Assembly (NCBI RefSeq): GCF_001956915.1
Contig: NZ_MLJO01000012.1
Coordinates: forward strand, 1-64,000
From: Intrasporangium flavum
GTDB taxonomy: Bacteria > Actinomycetota > Actinomycetes > Actinomycetales > Dermatophilaceae
Reading direction: 5' to 3'
Length of the DNA: 64,000 nucleotides
The first letter of the stretch is position 1. Each line of letters opens with the position of its first letter. Below the pieces are notes generated by a model, which saw only the letters and a list, made by a program, of their open reading frames with translations, made no database searches and was not told the origin of the DNA. This document shows, one piece after another, positions 7,937 to 17,860 of the stretch. A program made the translations under genes and the position numbers.

Positions 7937-9175
7937 TCAGCGGGCGATGCCGAGACGGCGCGGGCGCTCGGCGTCGCTGCGGGCCGACGCCGCCGAGAAG
8001 ACGACGCCGGCCAGGGTGCGGGCGCCGATCGGGATCGCGGCCTCGTCGACGACGAGGTCGCCCCGGTGCAGGTCGTAGGTCGGGCCGCCGGGCGTGCGGG
8101 TGCCGAGGCGCGCCATCGCGCCGGGCACGTGCGTCAGGTACCAGGCGAAGTCCTCGCCACCGAGCGACTGGGGCGTCGGGGCGACGAAGGCGCCGGCTCC
8201 GGTGACGGCGGCGGTGAGCGCGTCGATGCAGCCGGCGTCGTTGACGACGGGCGGCACGCCCTTGGTGATCGTCACCTCGGCGTGGACCGCGTACGGGGAG
8301 ACGACGGCGTGCACGACCTCCTCGAGGAGGCGCTCGACGCCGTCCCAGATGCTCGCGTCGAGCATGCGCAGGGTGCCGCCCACCTTGCCGGAGGACGGGA
8401 TGACGTTGTGGGCCCCGCCGGAGTGGACCGAGCCCCAGACGAGGGCGGCGCCGGCGCGGGGGTCCAGACGCCGCGACAGCACGGCCGGCACGTCGGTGAC
8501 GACCTTGGCCAGGGCGTAGGTGAGGTCCTGGGTCAGGTGCGGCCGGGACGTGTGGCCACCGCGCCCGACGAGGACGACCTCGACCTGGTCGGCGGCCGCC
8601 GTGATCGGACCGACGCGCAGGCCCACCTGGCCGGCGTCGAGGTTCGGGTCGCAGTGCAGGGCGAAGATGCGGTCGACGCCCACGAGGCCGTCCTGGGCCA
8701 CGACGTCCTCGGCACCGCCGGGCATCAGCTCCTCGGCGGGCTGGAAGACGAGCCGGGCGCCGAGGCCGGCCGCGACGAGCCGGGCCTCCTCGTTCTTCAG
8801 GGCGAGCGCCGCGCCGAGCAGGGCCGTGGTGTGCACGTCGTGGCCGCACGAGTGGCTGACGCCGTCGGTGCCGGAGGCGAAGTCGAGGCCGGTGGCCTCG
8901 CGGATCGGCAGGGCGTCGATGTCGGCGCGCAGGGCGATGCGCTCGACCGGGTCGGTGGCGCCGAGGTCGGCGACGAGGCCGGTGCCGCGCAGCCGTCGCA
9001 CCCGGATGCCGGCCGACTCGAGACGGTCGGCGATCGCCGCGGTGGTGCGGACCTCGCCGCGCCCGAGCTCGGGATGGGCGTGCAGGTCGCGACGGAAGGC
9101 GATGAGCTCGGCCAGGTGCTCGTCGACGACGCGTCCGATCGCGTCGAAGGGCAGGGGCAGGGCGGCATCGGTCAC
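7937..9175 (-). CDS. M20-family amidohydrolase (peptidase M20D-like)
   Basis: A zinc-dependent cytosolic hydrolase of the aminoacylase/hippurate/IAA-amino-acid hydrolase group. The 412-residue product shows RRDLHAHPE (about 28-36), ALRADIDALP (81-90), CGHDVH (110-115) and FQPAEE (144-149), which contain the metal ligands and catalytic Glu, and the dimerisation domain in the middle. I chose GTG 9175 rather than GTG 9181 because a perfect -10 box (TAGAAT, 9190-9185) ends only 3 nt before the latter. The substrate is not predictable; an N-acyl amino acid is typical. It is transcribed alone. Confidence 0.85.
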   Translation of the reverse strand: MTDAALPLPFDAIGRVVDEHLAELIAFRRDLHAHPELGRGEVRTTAAIADRLESAGIRVRRLRGTGLVADLGATDPVERIALRADIDALPIREATGLDFASGTDGVSHSCGHDVHTTALLGAALALKNEEARLVAAGLGARLVFQPAEELMPGGAEDVVAQDGLVGVDRIFALHCDPNLDAGQVGLRVGPITAAADQVEVVLVGRGGHTSRPHLTQDLTYALAKVVTDVPAVLSRRLDPRAGAALVWGSVHSGGAHNVIPSSGKVGGTLRMLDASIWDGVERLLEEVVHAVVSPYAVHAEVTITKGVPPVVNDAGCIDALTAAVTGAGAFVAPTPQSLGGEDFAWYLTHVPGAMARLGTRTPGGPTYDLHRGDLVVDEAAIPIGARTLAGVVFSAASARSDAERPRRLGIAR

Positions 9176-9184
9176 GATCACGGG

Positions 9185-9190
9185 ATTCTA
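9185..9190 (-). promoter_or_regulatory. -10 box of the amidohydrolase gene
   Basis: TAGAAT on the minus strand, 9 nt before GTG 9175, implies a leader of only 2-3 nt. No good -35 is visible. Confidence 0.5.
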
Positions 9191-9269
9191 GCGAGAGGAT
9201 GGTGCCCGCCCCGGCACCTCGGGGTCGTCGGTGTGGGCGGCACCCCGGCGCAGGACCCCGGGAGGCGAC

Positions 9270-9995
9270 GTGGACGGGCCGGTGGCGGACGCCTCGGACG
9301 AGCCCCGCGACGTCGCCGTCCTCGACGTGCTGCGACGCGTCGACCGGGCGCTGCCCTTCACCACCGTCACGCCCGACGCGTCGGCCGCGACGACGTGGTG
9401 CGCCGACGTCCTGGCCCACGTGCGCGCGGGCGCCGACCCGCTGGCGCCCTGGCGCGACGCGCTGCGGGAGCAGATGTCCCGACGGCACGGGGTGCCGGTC
9501 GCGGCGCACGTGCCGGCGGCGTTCGTGCTCCAGTGGTGGTGCGAGGTGGCCGCGACACCCCTGGCCCACGCCGCGGCGCTCGGTCCGTGGGTCCTCGTGC
9601 CACCGGCGTCGGGGCTCGGCTTCGAGCTGGCACCCGGCCTCTACCCGCACCGCCTCGTCGTCGACCCGGCCCGCGCCCGGCTCGAGGTGGAACCCGACCC
9701 CGAGCGGAGGGCGGCCCGCTCCCGCGCCGTGTACGACGACCTCGTGCACGAGGTCGTCGCGGCGTTCGCGCCCGGGGTGCGGATGGGCTCGCGGCAGCGC
9801 TGGGGCGTCGTCGACGACACGTGGTCCACGGCATCGCGCGTCGCGGCCGGGGCCGCCGGGCACCCGACCGGGCCCGAGCCGCGTCGGGTCTCGTGCTGCT
9901 TCATCTACGCGCTGCCGGGGATGCGCGAGTGCGCGGCCTGCCCGCGCAGCGGGAGCCCCTCCGGGCGGCGGTGGGGCGCCGGGCCGCAGAACTAG
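9270..9995 (+). CDS. FhuF-like (2Fe-2S)-binding protein
   Basis: A 241-residue soluble protein whose C terminus has the cysteine pattern CC-x10-C-x2-CP (Cys209, 210, 221, 224) of the FhuF C-terminal domain, which holds a [2Fe-2S] cluster in ferric-siderophore reductases. The remainder is Ala/Arg/Val-rich and weakly conserved. GTG 9270 is preferred because GGGAGG lies 4 nt upstream; the frame also opens earlier. A role in reducing iron carriers is the family expectation, but no siderophore or iron transporter genes are near. It ends 9 nt before psuG. Confidence 0.75.
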   Translation: MDGPVADASDEPRDVAVLDVLRRVDRALPFTTVTPDASAATTWCADVLAHVRAGADPLAPWRDALREQMSRRHGVPVAAHVPAAFVLQWWCEVAATPLAHAAALGPWVLVPPASGLGFELAPGLYPHRLVVDPARARLEVEPDPERRAARSRAVYDDLVHEVVAAFAPGVRMGSRQRWGVVDDTWSTASRVAAGAAGHPTGPEPRRVSCCFIYALPGMRECAACPRSGSPSGRRWGAGPQN

Positions 9996-9998
9996 GGT
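9993..9998 (+). promoter_or_regulatory. -10 box of psuG (leaderless mRNA)
   Basis: TAGGGT ends 6 nt before ATG 10005, so transcription would start at or next to the start codon. The box overlaps the stop codon of the Fe-S protein gene. Confidence 0.55.
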
Positions 9999-10004
9999 GT
10001 GGCC

Positions 10005-10973
10005 ATGTCGCAGCCGATGCCCTCGCCCGACCTGCTCGTCGTCCGGGAGGAGGTGCGCGACGCCCTCGACGCCGGCCTCGGTGTCGTCGCCCTCGAGTCG
10101 ACGATCCTCGCCCACGGGCTCCCCCACCCCGACAACGTCGAGGTGGCCGCCCGGATCGAGGACGCGGTGCGGGCCGGCGGCTCGGTGCCCGCGACCATCG
10201 CGGTGCTCGACGGCGTCGTCCACATCGGCCTCGGGCCGGCCGAGGTCGAGCGCGTGTGCACCGACCCCGGCGTCGCCAAGCTGTCGGTCCGGGACGTCGG
10301 TGTCGCCGCGGCCCTGGGGCTCTCGGGCGCCACGACGGTGGCCTCGACGTCGGCGCTCGCGCACCTCGCGGGTATCCGCGTCTTCGCCACCGGCGGTCTC
10401 GGCGGCGTGCACCGCGGCGCGTCCGAGACGTTCGACGTGTCGGCCGACCTCGGTGTCATCGCCTCGACGCCGGTGCTGGTCGTGTGCGCCGGGGTGAAGT
10501 CGATCCTCGACGTCGCCGGCACCCTCGAGACCCTCGAGACCCTGTCGGTGCCGGTGCTCGGCTACCGCACCGACGCCTTCCCTGGCTTCTACCTGTCCGA
10601 CTCGGGACACCGCGTGCCCTGGCGGGTCGAGACGCCGGCCGAGGCGGCCCGGGTCCTCGTGACCCGCGACCGGCTCGGGACCGACGCGGCCGGGATCGTG
10701 CTGGCCAACCCGCTGCCCGTGGACCGGCAGGTCGACCGCGACCTGCACGACCGGCTCGTGACCGAGGGGCTCGCGCTGCTCGAGCGCGAGGGCGTGCACG
10801 GCAAGGACGTGACGCCGCGGCTGCTCGAGTACTTCCACGACAGCTCGGGCGGGGAGTCGCTGCGGGCCAACGTCGAGCTCGTCCTCGCCAACGCCCGGCT
10901 CGCCGGCGAGGTGGCGGCGGAGGTGGCCGCCCAAGTGCACAAGCTGCCGGCGGCGTCCGGCGCGGGGGCCTGA
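10005..10973 (+). CDS. psuG: Pseudouridine-5'-phosphate glycosidase
   Basis: Splits pseudouridine 5'-phosphate into uracil and ribose 5-phosphate. The 322-residue protein carries the family hallmark ALESTILAHGLPHP (about 29-42) with its catalytic Glu, the central FATGGLGGVHRGASETFDVS block and GKDVTPRLLEY near the C terminus. ATG 10005 is chosen over an in-frame GTG 6 nt earlier because a -10 box sits 6 nt upstream. The PfkB kinase 3 nt downstream would supply the phosphorylated substrate, as in the known psuGK pairing. Confidence 0.93.
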   Translation: MSQPMPSPDLLVVREEVRDALDAGLGVVALESTILAHGLPHPDNVEVAARIEDAVRAGGSVPATIAVLDGVVHIGLGPAEVERVCTDPGVAKLSVRDVGVAAALGLSGATTVASTSALAHLAGIRVFATGGLGGVHRGASETFDVSADLGVIASTPVLVVCAGVKSILDVAGTLETLETLSVPVLGYRTDAFPGFYLSDSGHRVPWRVETPAEAARVLVTRDRLGTDAAGIVLANPLPVDRQVDRDLHDRLVTEGLALLEREGVHGKDVTPRLLEYFHDSSGGESLRANVELVLANARLAGEVAAEVAAQVHKLPAASGAGA

Positions 10974-10976
10974 GCG

Positions 10977-11849
10977 ATGCGGTCGGTGGTCGTCGTCGGC
11001 GACGTCGGGCTCGACGTCATCACCTCGCCGGGCGGGCCGATCCGGTGGGGCACCGACACCCCGTCGTCGGTGCGCCTCGTGCCCGGCGGTGCGGGCGGCA
11101 ACTCGGCGGCCTGGCTCGCGTGGGCGGGCATGCCCGTGACCGTCGTGGCCCGCGTCGGCAACGACCTCGCCGCCCGCGCGGTGGCCGGGGACCTCGCCGA
11201 GCGGCACGTGCGCACGGCCTTCGCCGTCGACCCCGTGCTGCCGACGTGCGTCGTCACGGTGCTGCTCGACGCCGAGGGCGAGCGCACGATGCTGCCCGAC
11301 CGCGGCGCCAACCGGGCCTTCTGCCCCGACGACGTGTGGTTCGCCGACCTGCCGCACGACGACCGGGAGACCCCGCACCTGCACGTGTCCGGCTACGTGC
11401 TGCTCGACCGCGAGTCGCGGCCCGGCGGGCTCGAGGCGCTGCGGCAGGCCCGCGAGCTCGGCTGGACCGTGTCGGTCGACCCGCAGGCCCACGCCCTCAT
11501 CGAGCGCGAGACCGCCGACGCGTTCCTGTCGTGGGTCGACGGCGTCGACCTGCTGCTGCCCAACTCCTCCGAGCTCGACGCGCTCGGCGGGTTCGAGCGG
11601 GTGCTCGGGCACGTGCGGGAGGTCGTCGCCACCGACGGGGCGGCCGGCGCGCGGTGGGTGGGTGAGGGCATCGACGAGACCGTCGACGCGCCGCGCATCG
11701 ACCACGTCGACGCCACGGGCGCGGGTGACGCGTTCAACGCGGGCCTGCTGTCGGTCTGGCTGAGCGGCGGGTCGCGGATGGCGGCGCTGCGGGCCGGCGT
11801 CGATGCCGGGTCCTCCGCCTGCCAGGGCCTCGGCGCCCGCCCCCGCTGA
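10977..11849 (+). CDS. PfkB-family kinase, probable pseudouridine kinase
   Basis: A ribokinase-fold sugar kinase of 290 residues. The N-terminal PGGAGGNSAAW block (37-47) and the C-terminal ATP/catalytic motif DATGAGD (245-251) are intact. It starts 3 nt after psuG and is almost certainly co-transcribed, so phosphorylation of pseudouridine for PsuG is the likely job. The sequence alone does not exclude another nucleoside or sugar. No nucleoside-specific permease is directly beside it; the BMP transporter 3 kb away could serve. Confidence 0.8.
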   Translation: MRSVVVVGDVGLDVITSPGGPIRWGTDTPSSVRLVPGGAGGNSAAWLAWAGMPVTVVARVGNDLAARAVAGDLAERHVRTAFAVDPVLPTCVVTVLLDAEGERTMLPDRGANRAFCPDDVWFADLPHDDRETPHLHVSGYVLLDRESRPGGLEALRQARELGWTVSVDPQAHALIERETADAFLSWVDGVDLLLPNSSELDALGGFERVLGHVREVVATDGAAGARWVGEGIDETVDAPRIDHVDATGAGDAFNAGLLSVWLSGGSRMAALRAGVDAGSSACQGLGARPR

Positions 11850-11893
11850 CCCACGGTTTTCGCGACTCCGGTCCCCGTCCGGCCCTCGGCTCC

Positions 11894-11899
11894 TACCAT
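11894..11899 (+). promoter_or_regulatory. Candidate -10 box of the Rieske/ThDP gene
   Basis: TACCAT, 54 nt before ATG 11954, would give a leader of about 48 nt ending in GGAGGAG. There is no clear -35. Confidence 0.35.
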
Positions 11900-11953
11900 C
11901 GGTGCAGGGGCGGCCCTGCCCGCGGCCGCGTGGGCGGGCACGTGGGAGGAGCC

Positions 11954-13900
11954 ATGGCGCCACGCTGGCACCGCATCGACGACACCGACCTGCCGAACGA
12001 CGGACGCGTGCGCAGCGTCGTCGTCGACGGTCGCAGCCTTGCCGTGAGCCGCTGCCCGACGGGCGTCGGCGCGCTGGAGAACAGGTGCCCGCACCAGGGC
12101 GGGCCCCTCGGCGAGGGCTCGATCGAGAAGGGGTTGCTGCGCTGCCCCTGGCACGGGTACGACTACGACCCGCTCACCGGCAAGCCCCCGGAGGGGTTCA
12201 GCGACGCGCCGACGTCCTACCCCGTCGAGGAGCGCGACGACGGCACGTGGGTGCAGCTGCCGGACCACGAGCCGCACCGGCGGACGGTCTCGGACGTGCT
12301 CGTCGAGACGCTCGTGGCGTTCGGTGTCCGCCACGTCTTCGGGATGGTCGGGCACTCCAACCTCGGCTTCGCGGACGCCATGCGTCGGGCCGAGGAGCGT
12401 GGCGAGCTGACCTACATCGGCATCCGGCACGAGGGCGCGGCGTCCTTCGCGGCGAGCGCCTACGGCAAGCTCACCGGGCGGCCGGCAGCGTGCTTCGCCA
12501 TCGCCGGTCCGGGTTCCACCAACCTCCTCACCGGCCTCTACGACGCCAGGCTCGACCGCTCCCCGGTCGTCGCCATCTCGGGTCAGGTGCCGAGCAGCGT
12601 GCTCGGGCGCGGCGCGTTCCAGGACGTCGACCTGTCGGCCGTCTTCGCCGACGTCGCCCTGTCGAGCACGACGCTGCACGCGGGGAGCAACCACGCGGAG
12701 CTCGCGGCCGTCGCCGTCAAGCACGCCGTCGACGGTCGGGGCGTCGCGCATCTCGTGCTCCCCGACGAGGTGCAGGTGCTCCCCTCCGACGCTCCGGCCG
12801 CCGAGCCTGCAGGCCGGCTCGTCCCCCGCCTCGCCGCGCCGCCCGGCGCCGCCGTCGACGCGGCCGCAGCGCGCGTCGCCGCGGCACGGCGCCCGGTCGT
12901 CGTCGTGGGCCACGGGGCGCGGGCGGCGCAGCGTGAGGTGGTCGAGCTCGCGGAGCGGCTCGGCGCGCCGGTCCTCACGACCTTCCGCGCGAAGGGGCTC
13001 GTGCCCGACACGCACCCGCTCGGTGCCGGGGTGCTCGGCCGCAGCGGCACCCCGGTCGCGAGCTGGCTCATGAACGAGGCCGACCTGCTCGTCGTCGTCG
13101 GCGCGTCCTTCTCCAACCACACGGGGATCGCCACCTACAAGGACGTCGTGCAGGTCGACGCCGACCCCGCCGCCATCGGCCGGTTCGACCCGGTGAGCCA
13201 CCACCTGCTCGGCGACGCGTCGCTCGGGCTGCGCGCGCTGCTCGACCGGCTCGACGGGCTCGATGCCGCAAGGCCGCTCGCCGCCGAGGACCAGCGCGAC
13301 GACGTCGCGGCCCGGTGGGAGATCTGGCGGGCCGAGAAGTCGCGTCGCGCGCGGGACGACCGCGGTCACGGGGTGTCGGCGGCAGCGGTCTTCGACGCCC
13401 TATCGCGGCACCTTCCCGCGGACGCCGTCGTCACGGTCGACGTCGGCAACCACGCCTACTCGCTCGGGCGGTACCTCGAGTCGCACGGGCAGCCGGTGCT
13501 CATGTCGGGCTACCTCGGGTCGATCGGGTTCGGCTACCCGGCGGCTCTCGGCGCCTGGGTGGCCGACCCGTCGCGACCGGTCGTCGCGGTCACCGGTGAC
13601 GGCGGCTTCGGGCAGTACGCGCTCGAGCTGACGACGGCCGTCAAGTACGGCATCCCGGTCAAGCACGTGCTGCTCGACAACCACGCCCTCGGCAAGATCG
13701 GCAAGGAGCAGGTGGCCGAGCGCTTCCCCGTCTGGCACACGTCGCTGCACAACCCCGACTGGGCCGAGTACGCCCGCCTGTGCGGCGCCGTCGGCATCCG
13801 CGTCGACCGGTCCGCCGACCTCGACGCGGCGATGCGCGAGCTCTTCGCGGCGCAGGGGCCGGCCATGCTGGCGGTGGAGCAGGACATCGAGCTGCTGTGA
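11954..13900 (+). CDS. Rieske ferredoxin domain fused to a thiamine-diphosphate enzyme
   Basis: A 648-residue soluble fusion. Residues 1-105 form a Rieske-type [2Fe-2S] domain: CPH (Cys45, His47), 16 residues, then CPWH (Cys64, His67), exactly the canonical spacing. Residues 108-648 form a complete ThDP enzyme of the acetolactate-synthase/pyruvate-oxidase family with the catalytic Glu160 in IRHEGAASF, a central domain, and the ThDP/Mg motif GDG (548-550) closed by Asn576. ATG 11954 follows GGAGGAG by 2 nt. The second gene (13936) may be co-transcribed. The fusion suggests that electrons from a 2-keto acid decarboxylation pass to the cluster, or that the cluster is regulatory. The substrate is unknown. 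Confidence 0.85.
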   Translation: MAPRWHRIDDTDLPNDGRVRSVVVDGRSLAVSRCPTGVGALENRCPHQGGPLGEGSIEKGLLRCPWHGYDYDPLTGKPPEGFSDAPTSYPVEERDDGTWVQLPDHEPHRRTVSDVLVETLVAFGVRHVFGMVGHSNLGFADAMRRAEERGELTYIGIRHEGAASFAASAYGKLTGRPAACFAIAGPGSTNLLTGLYDARLDRSPVVAISGQVPSSVLGRGAFQDVDLSAVFADVALSSTTLHAGSNHAELAAVAVKHAVDGRGVAHLVLPDEVQVLPSDAPAAEPAGRLVPRLAAPPGAAVDAAAARVAAARRPVVVVGHGARAAQREVVELAERLGAPVLTTFRAKGLVPDTHPLGAGVLGRSGTPVASWLMNEADLLVVVGASFSNHTGIATYKDVVQVDADPAAIGRFDPVSHHLLGDASLGLRALLDRLDGLDAARPLAAEDQRDDVAARWEIWRAEKSRRARDDRGHGVSAAAVFDALSRHLPADAVVTVDVGNHAYSLGRYLESHGQPVLMSGYLGSIGFGYPAALGAWVADPSRPVVAVTGDGGFGQYALELTTAVKYGIPVKHVLLDNHALGKIGKEQVAERFPVWHTSLHNPDWAEYARLCGAVGIRVDRSADLDAAMRELFAAQGPAMLAVEQDIELL

Positions 13901-13935
13901 CCGGTCGCCGGGGTGGGCGCCGGAGAGGAGGACCC

Positions 13936-14565
13936 GTGGGGACCGAGATCATGACGACCGTTCGATCGCTGCACGTCGTGGCCGAGCTCGTGCTGGCCGG
14001 GCCGCAGTGGCGGCAGAGCGGGTCGATCGAGCTGGCCTCTCGTGCAGGCGGTTTCGGGACGACGCGGCCCCCGGACCTGCACGTCGACGGCGCCGAGCTC
14101 GTCGGCAGCGCCGGTCGGTGGCCGCTGGACGGCTCGAGCGCGCGGGTCCTGGCCGAGGCGGTCGGGGTGGAGGTCGGCGAGCCGGCGGGCGTCTACCACG
14201 ACGGCAGCCACGGCGACCCGGACGAGCGGCTCGACGTCGACGCGGGGCAGGCCCGGTGGCTCGGCGAGTGCTGGGCGCGCGGCGACGCCGCCCTGCGGGC
14301 CTTCGCGCCGCACGAGCGACCGGTGCTGTGGCCGGAGCACTTCGACGTCGGCATCACCCTGGGCGGCGTCTCGTACGGCGTCTCGCCCGGGGACGCCCAC
14401 CTGCGCGAGCCCTACGCGTACGTCAGCACCTCGCCGGTGCCGAGCGGGCCGTTCTGGAACGTCGCGTTCGGCGCCGCGCGCCCGATGACGCAGCTCGGCG
14501 ACGCCGTTGCCGTGCGTGCCTTCTTCGCCGAGGGAGCGCGGCGGCTCGCCGGCGACGCCGGCTGA
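13936..14565 (+). CDS. Conserved protein of unknown function
   Basis: A 209-residue soluble protein with no signal peptide or membrane helix. I do not recognise a characterised family. Prominent stretches are HVVAELVLAGPQWRQSGSIE near the start, VLWPEHFDVGITLGGVSYG in the middle and an aromatic SPVPSGPFWN segment. GTG 13936 is chosen because GAGGAGG lies 4 nt upstream; an in-frame ATG follows at 13951. It starts 35 nt after the Rieske/ThDP gene and shares its strand, so a linked function is possible but unproven. A strong hairpin follows. Confidence 0.7.
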   Translation: MGTEIMTTVRSLHVVAELVLAGPQWRQSGSIELASRAGGFGTTRPPDLHVDGAELVGSAGRWPLDGSSARVLAEAVGVEVGEPAGVYHDGSHGDPDERLDVDAGQARWLGECWARGDAALRAFAPHERPVLWPEHFDVGITLGGVSYGVSPGDAHLREPYAYVSTSPVPSGPFWNVAFGAARPMTQLGDAVAVRAFFAEGARRLAGDAG

Positions 14566-14587
14566 CCGGCGGCCCGAGGCCGGCCAC

Positions 14588-14626
14588 GGCCCGAGGCCGG
14601 ACCGACGTGGGTCCGGGCCGCGGGCC
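14588..14626. terminator. Bidirectional terminator between convergent genes
   Basis: GGCCCG-A-GGCC-GGACC pairs with GGTCC-G-GGCC-G-CGGGCC around the loop GACGTG, 15 base pairs with one mismatch and one bulge. It is followed by TTCCT on the plus strand. The left arm is part of a direct repeat GGCCCGAGGCCGG present at 14571-14583 and 14588-14600. Confidence 0.6.
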
Positions 14627-14634
14627 TTCCTGCG

Positions 14635-16227
<1,593 letters not shown>

Positions 16228-16233
16228 GGGCCG

Positions 16234-16239
16234 AGCGTA
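16234..16239 (-). promoter_or_regulatory. -10 box of the mutase gene (leaderless mRNA)
   Basis: TACGCT on the minus strand ends 6 nt before ATG 16227. Confidence 0.5.
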
Positions 16240-16330
16240 TCGGCGGCCCGGTCGCCGACGCGTCGGCCGGCTCTGAACGTTGCCGATCTCACGTCCGCCG
16301 GGAGGCCGCCGAACGTGGCCCCTCGACGGG

Positions 16331-16846
16331 TCAGGCCGTGTCGGCCCACTCGGCGAGCAGCTCGGCCTTGCGCTCCTCCCAGCGGTCCCCGAGCGTGCGC
16401 ATCTCCTCGCCGATGAACTCGAGGAAGGACACCGACAGCTGGAGGCGCTGCCCAGCCGGGGTGGCCGTGCCCCCGACGGCGACGACGCCGGTGCGCATGC
16501 TCGACTCCATGTGCTGCATGACGCGGTCGCGGCTCAGGATCGCGCCGTGCCAGGCATCGGCCTGGACGACGTAGACGTCGCGACGCGTGCCGCGCTCGCG
16601 CTCCTTGCCGATGAGGAAGGTCTGGGTGAGGTACCGGACGGCCCCGGAGACGGCGGCGGGGCTGACGTCGAGCGACCCGGTCAGCTCGGCGGCGGTCATC
16701 CGGCCGTCGTCGTCGGCGAGCAGGCACGCGAAGACGCGGGCGGCCAGACGCGGCATGCCGGCCTCGGTCAGCGCGTCGCCGAGCCGCTCGACGTAGGCCG
16801 CGACGGCCCGGTCGTCGCGCCGTGGTGCCCTGCGTCGTGCCCCCAT
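16331..16846 (-). CDS. GbsR/MarR-type transcriptional regulator
   Basis: A 171-residue winged-helix protein with the helix-turn-helix at about 55-85 ([20 protein letters not shown]), followed by a wing rich in Arg/Glu and a long C-terminal helical part for dimerisation. ATG 16846 has GGGAGG 5 nt upstream. It is divergent from an ABC exporter operon with only 102 bp between the start codons, and an inverted repeat lies in that gap. It is therefore the likely repressor of the exporter and perhaps of itself; the inducer is unknown. Confidence 0.8.
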   Translation of the reverse strand: MGARRRAPRRDDRAVAAYVERLGDALTEAGMPRLAARVFACLLADDDGRMTAAELTGSLDVSPAAVSGAVRYLTQTFLIGKERERGTRRDVYVVQADAWHGAILSRDRVMQHMESSMRTGVVAVGGTATPAGQRLQLSVSFLEFIGEEMRTLGDRWEERKAELLAEWADTA

Positions 16847-16911
16847 CGTCGCCTCCCGCCGTCGTGTCCGCGTGCGCGGCTCCTGCCACGACCCTAATTG
16901 AGGGTCACAAC

Positions 16912-16941
16912 ATTCAGTAAATCGTGAATCTTGTGTATCGT
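16912..16941 (+). promoter_or_regulatory. Exporter promoter with operator-like inverted repeat
   Basis: ATTCA (16912-16916) and TGAAT (16925-16929) form an inverted repeat with an 8-bp spacer. The -10 box TATCGT (16936-16941) ends 7 nt before ATG 16949, and TTCAGT (16913-16918) stands 17 bp upstream of it as a weak -35. The repeat thus overlaps the -35, the right place for repression by the divergent regulator. Confidence 0.5.
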
Positions 16942-16948
16942 CGAGAGC

Positions 16949-17860
16949 ATGAGCACGGCGATCGAGGTCCACGACCTCCGCAAGACGTTCGGCCACACCG
17001 TCGCCCTCGACGGTCTCGACCTCGAGGTGGCCACCGGCGAGATCCACGGGTTCCTCGGGCCCAACGGCGCCGGCAAGTCGACGACCATCCGCATCCTCCT
17101 CGGGCTGCTGCGCGCCGACGCCGGCGCCGCCACCCTCCTCGGCGGCGACCCCTGGCGCGACGTCGAGTCGCTGCACCGTCGCCTCGCGTACGTGCCCGGC
17201 GACGTCGCCCTCTGGCCCAACCTCACCGGCGGCGAGGTCATCGACCTGCTCGCCCGCCTCCGCGGCGGCATCGACGAGCGGCGACGGGCCGAGATGCTCG
17301 AGCGCTTCGACCTCGACCCGACCAAGAAGGGCCGCTCCTACTCCAAGGGCAACCGGCAGAAGGTCGCGCTCGTCGCGGCACTCTCCTCCGACGTCGAGCT
17401 GCTCGTCCTCGACGAGCCGACGTCCGGCCTCGACCCGCTCATGGAGGCGGTGTTCCGCGACGTCGTGCGCGAGTTCCGCTCTGCCGGGGGGACGGTCCTG
17501 CTGAGCAGCCACATCCTGTCCGAGGTCGAGTCGCTCTGCGACCGCGTCAGCATCATCCGGGAGGGGCGCAACGTCGAGTCGGGCACCCTGACCCAGCTGC
17601 GGCACCTGTCGCGCACCCGCGTCGAGGCGACGCTGGCCCGCCCCGTCGACGCGTCGACGCTGGCCGGCCTGCCCGGCGTCGCCGACGCCGAGGTGACCGG
17701 CGCGCACGTGACGTGCACCGTCGGGGCCGACGACCTCGGCCGGCTCCTCGAGGTCCTCGGCGCCCACGGCATCACCGCACTGACGAGCGCTCCCCCGACC
17801 CTGGAGGAGCTCTTCATGGAGCAGTACCGCAGCGGCGGCACGCCCGTGGTGACCTCATGA
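16949..17860 (+). CDS. ABC exporter ATP-binding protein
   Basis: A 303-residue ABC-2-type ATPase with Walker [11 protein letters not shown], the variant signature YSKGNRQK in place of the usual LSGGQ, and Walker [14 protein letters not shown]-terminal domain of about 80 residues follows, as in drug-export ATPases. The start is ATG 16949, preceded by a -10 box at 7 nt. It overlaps the permease by 4 bp. The pair resembles polyketide/ionophore exporters such as the tetronasin type; the substrate is unknown. It is probably controlled by the divergent GbsR/MarR-type regulator. Confidence 0.88.
   Translation: MSTAIEVHDLRKTFGHTVALDGLDLEVATGEIHGFLGPNGAGKSTTIRILLGLLRADAGAATLLGGDPWRDVESLHRRLAYVPGDVALWPNLTGGEVIDLLARLRGGIDERRRAEMLERFDLDPTKKGRSYSKGNRQKVALVAALSSDVELLVLDEPTSGLDPLMEAVFRDVVREFRSAGGTVLLSSHILSEVESLCDRVSIIREGRNVESGTLTQLRHLSRTRVEATLARPVDASTLAGLPGVADAEVTGAHVTCTVGADDLGRLLEVLGAHGITALTSAPPTLEELFMEQYRSGGTPVVTS

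Noticed and set aside
7859-11963. Very long open frames of over 1200 codons on both strands across 7.9-12 kb
   Set aside because: They run antiparallel or out of frame to the amidohydrolase, psuG, PfkB kinase and neighbours, consist of Arg/Pro/Gly/Asp-rich nonsense, and reflect the scarcity of stop codons in high-GC DNA.
14571-14600. Direct repeat GGCCCGAGGCCGG as a mobile-element footprint
   Set aside because: Two copies 4 bp apart inside a terminator region with no transposase or terminal inverted repeats; it more likely arose with the hairpin.
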